Origin: Avimonoglobus sp965151315
GTDB taxonomy: Bacteria; Bacillota; Clostridia; UBA1381
Direction: 5' to 3'
Length of the DNA: 5,372 bases
Assembly (NCBI GenBank): GCA_965151315.1
Contig: CBCTZG010000123.1
Location: forward strand, 1 to 5,372
The position numbers were made by a program, and so were the translations under genes. The notes beneath the pieces were generated by a model. The model worked only from the letters and a program-made list of their open reading frames with translations. It was not told the origin of the DNA and searched no databases. This document shows, piece after piece, positions 4,479 through 5,372 of this stretch (position 1 is its first letter; each line of letters starts with the position of its first letter).

Positions 4479-5336
4479 GTGAATAGTTTTGTCAATTATG
4501 TGGGTGCAAAAAAAGTGTTGCTGCCGGAAATTTTACCACGCATCCCAGCGGATCATCAGGGATATATAGAAGTGTTCGGCGGTGGTGCATCGGTTTTGTT
4601 CGCGAAAGATCCGGAGGGGTTTGAAGTGTATAATGATTTCAACTCAGATTTAGTGAATTTATTTTTATGTGTCCGGAACCAACCCCTTGCGTTAATAAAA
4701 GCGTTGGATTGTCTCCCACTAAACAGCCGTGAAGAATTCTTTCTGCTTCGTGATTTTTTGGAAAGAACAGATACACAACAACAGTACGATAAACAAATTG
4801 CACGTGAAACAGAACTGGCGAAAGAACTGTTTCGTGAAGCGGATTCCAAAATATTATTAGAAATTTTATCTGAACGTACAGAGCTGTATCATGTGGAACG
4901 GGCAGCGGCGTTCTATAAGCTGCAAAGGTATAGTTATGCGAGCGGTGGGAGAAGCTTTGGATCACAGCCTTGTAATATTAAGGATACGTTTGAAGGAATC
5001 AAGGCTGCATCCAGACGGCTCCAAGCAGTTATCATTGAAAACCAGGATTTTGAACGGCTGATAAAACATTATGACAAAGAAAAAATCTTTATATATTGCG
5101 ATCCACCGTATGTAGAAGCCGAAGGAATATACAAGGTGGATTTTTTATATGAAAACCATCGGCGGCTGCGGGATGTATTGGCGGGTGTGAAAGGATATTT
5201 TTTGTTATCCTATAACGATTGTTCATATGTGCGGGAGTTGTACCATGAGTTCTATATAACGCCGCTGGTACGCCCGAATCCAATGGCACAGCGGTATCAG
5301 AATGGCGATAAAGAATATAAGGAGCATTCCTGTTAA
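4479..5336 (+). CDS. D12-class (Dam-type) adenine-specific DNA methyltransferase
   Basis: The protein transfers a methyl group from S-adenosylmethionine to the N6 of adenine in a short DNA site. GTG 4479 is the first start after an in-frame stop (TAA 4473-4475) and gives the expected N-terminus. The possible ribosome binding site AAGGGAAG (4457-4464) is rather far, at 14 nt. Visible features are the motif X-like YVGAKKVLLPEIL (residues 7-19), SAM-binding motif I VFGGGAS (32-38), YNDFNSDLVNLF, and catalytic motif IV DPPY (208-211, in IYCDPPYVEAEG). The length of 285 fits the family. The last residues (NGDKEYKEHSC) depart from the usual K-E-L-L-I-x-N-Y ending, and another frame gives a better match, so a late frameshift is likely. 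No restriction endonuclease is adjacent, so it looks like an orphan methylase of the kind carried by phages and conjugative elements for anti-restriction. Confidence 0.85.
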   Translation: MNSFVNYVGAKKVLLPEILPRIPADHQGYIEVFGGGASVLFAKDPEGFEVYNDFNSDLVNLFLCVRNQPLALIKALDCLPLNSREEFFLLRDFLERTDTQQQYDKQIARETELAKELFREADSKILLEILSERTELYHVERAAAFYKLQRYSYASGGRSFGSQPCNIKDTFEGIKAASRRLQAVIIENQDFERLIKHYDKEKIFIYCDPPYVEAEGIYKVDFLYENHRRLRDVLAGVKGYFLLSYNDCSYVRELYHEFYITPLVRPNPMAQRYQNGDKEYKEHSC

Positions 5337-5356
5337 GAAACAAAAAAGATGTTTGA
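5327..5356 (+). other. possible displaced C-terminus of the methyltransferase
   Basis: One frame away from the methyltransferase, directly after its KEYKE, the DNA reads FLLRNKKDV and then TGA 5354-5356. D12 enzymes usually end in a segment of the form K-E-L-L-I-x-N-Y, so this frame restores a more typical ending. The shift needed is -1 near 5322-5327. The match is short, and chance is possible. Confidence 0.3.
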
Positions 5357-5372
5357 CAAAAAAGAATACCTC
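5349..5372 (+). CDS. possible start of a following gene (partial)
   Basis: ATG 5349 opens a frame reading MFDKKEYL to the window edge. No good ribosome binding site is adjacent; AAGGAG near 5319-5324 is about 24 nt away. It overlaps the possible displaced end of the methyltransferase gene. Too short to identify. Confidence 0.3.

Overview
This window looks like accessory DNA of a low-GC, gut-type member of the Clostridia. The evidence is AT-rich coding with strong AGGAGG-type ribosome binding sites, a consensus sigma-A promoter with an extended -10, and proteins of kinds I associate from memory with conjugative or other mobile elements of Lachnospiraceae and relatives. These are a HipA-like kinase-fold protein with a characteristic clostridial N-terminus, a small accessory protein with a 'GHYY...AAKEDFA' type C-terminal module, a ribbon-helix-helix-like protein, and a D12-class adenine DNA methyltransferase. 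No relaxase, ATPase, integrase or transposase is present, so the type of element cannot be decided here. All supported genes lie on the + strand.

Layout. Positions 1-66 may hold the 3' end of a gene that starts outside the window. It abuts a terminator-like hairpin (65-99) set in an unusually dense nest of inverted and direct repeats (6-145). From about 160 there is a repeated module: an A/T-rich leader, a bidirectional terminator-like hairpin, a ribosome binding site and the start of a small gene. Copy A (to 408) carries only about 27 codons of the gene before a TGA. Copy B (to 1849, intact gene 1769-2425) carries the whole gene. The two copies match at 132 of 141 aligned positions from the hairpin onward. 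A third copy of the hairpin alone lies at 2447-2486, just before the next gene.

Between copies A and B sits a HipA-like gene (604-1551) with its own strong promoter (497-525) and a 15-bp palindrome (562-576) containing a second extended -10 sequence. The protein keeps the catalytic-loop and metal-binding motifs but ends 22 residues after the latter. A coding-like remnant in another frame (1551-1637) looks like the original C-terminal tail, so the gene seems to have suffered a deletion or frameshift near its 3' end.

From 2514 to 5336 genes are tightly packed on one strand without an obvious internal terminator, consistent with one operon. They are a small helical protein (2514-2846), an RHH-like protein with an acidic linker and a second possible DNA-binding segment (2848-3441), a small helical protein starting at TTG (3453-3869), a gene that reads as two overlapping frames (3914-4189 and 4167-4439; probably one split gene), and the methyltransferase (4479-5336), whose last codons may also be frameshifted. 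A further gene may start at 5349.

Functional reading (inference). The methyltransferase could protect the element from host restriction or mark its DNA. The RHH-like protein could be a regulator or a partition/relaxosome-type DNA-binding factor. The HipA-like gene is a decayed or altered kinase cargo flanked by a duplicated leader module. Several broken reading frames suggest that parts of this element are decaying or that frameshifting occurs.
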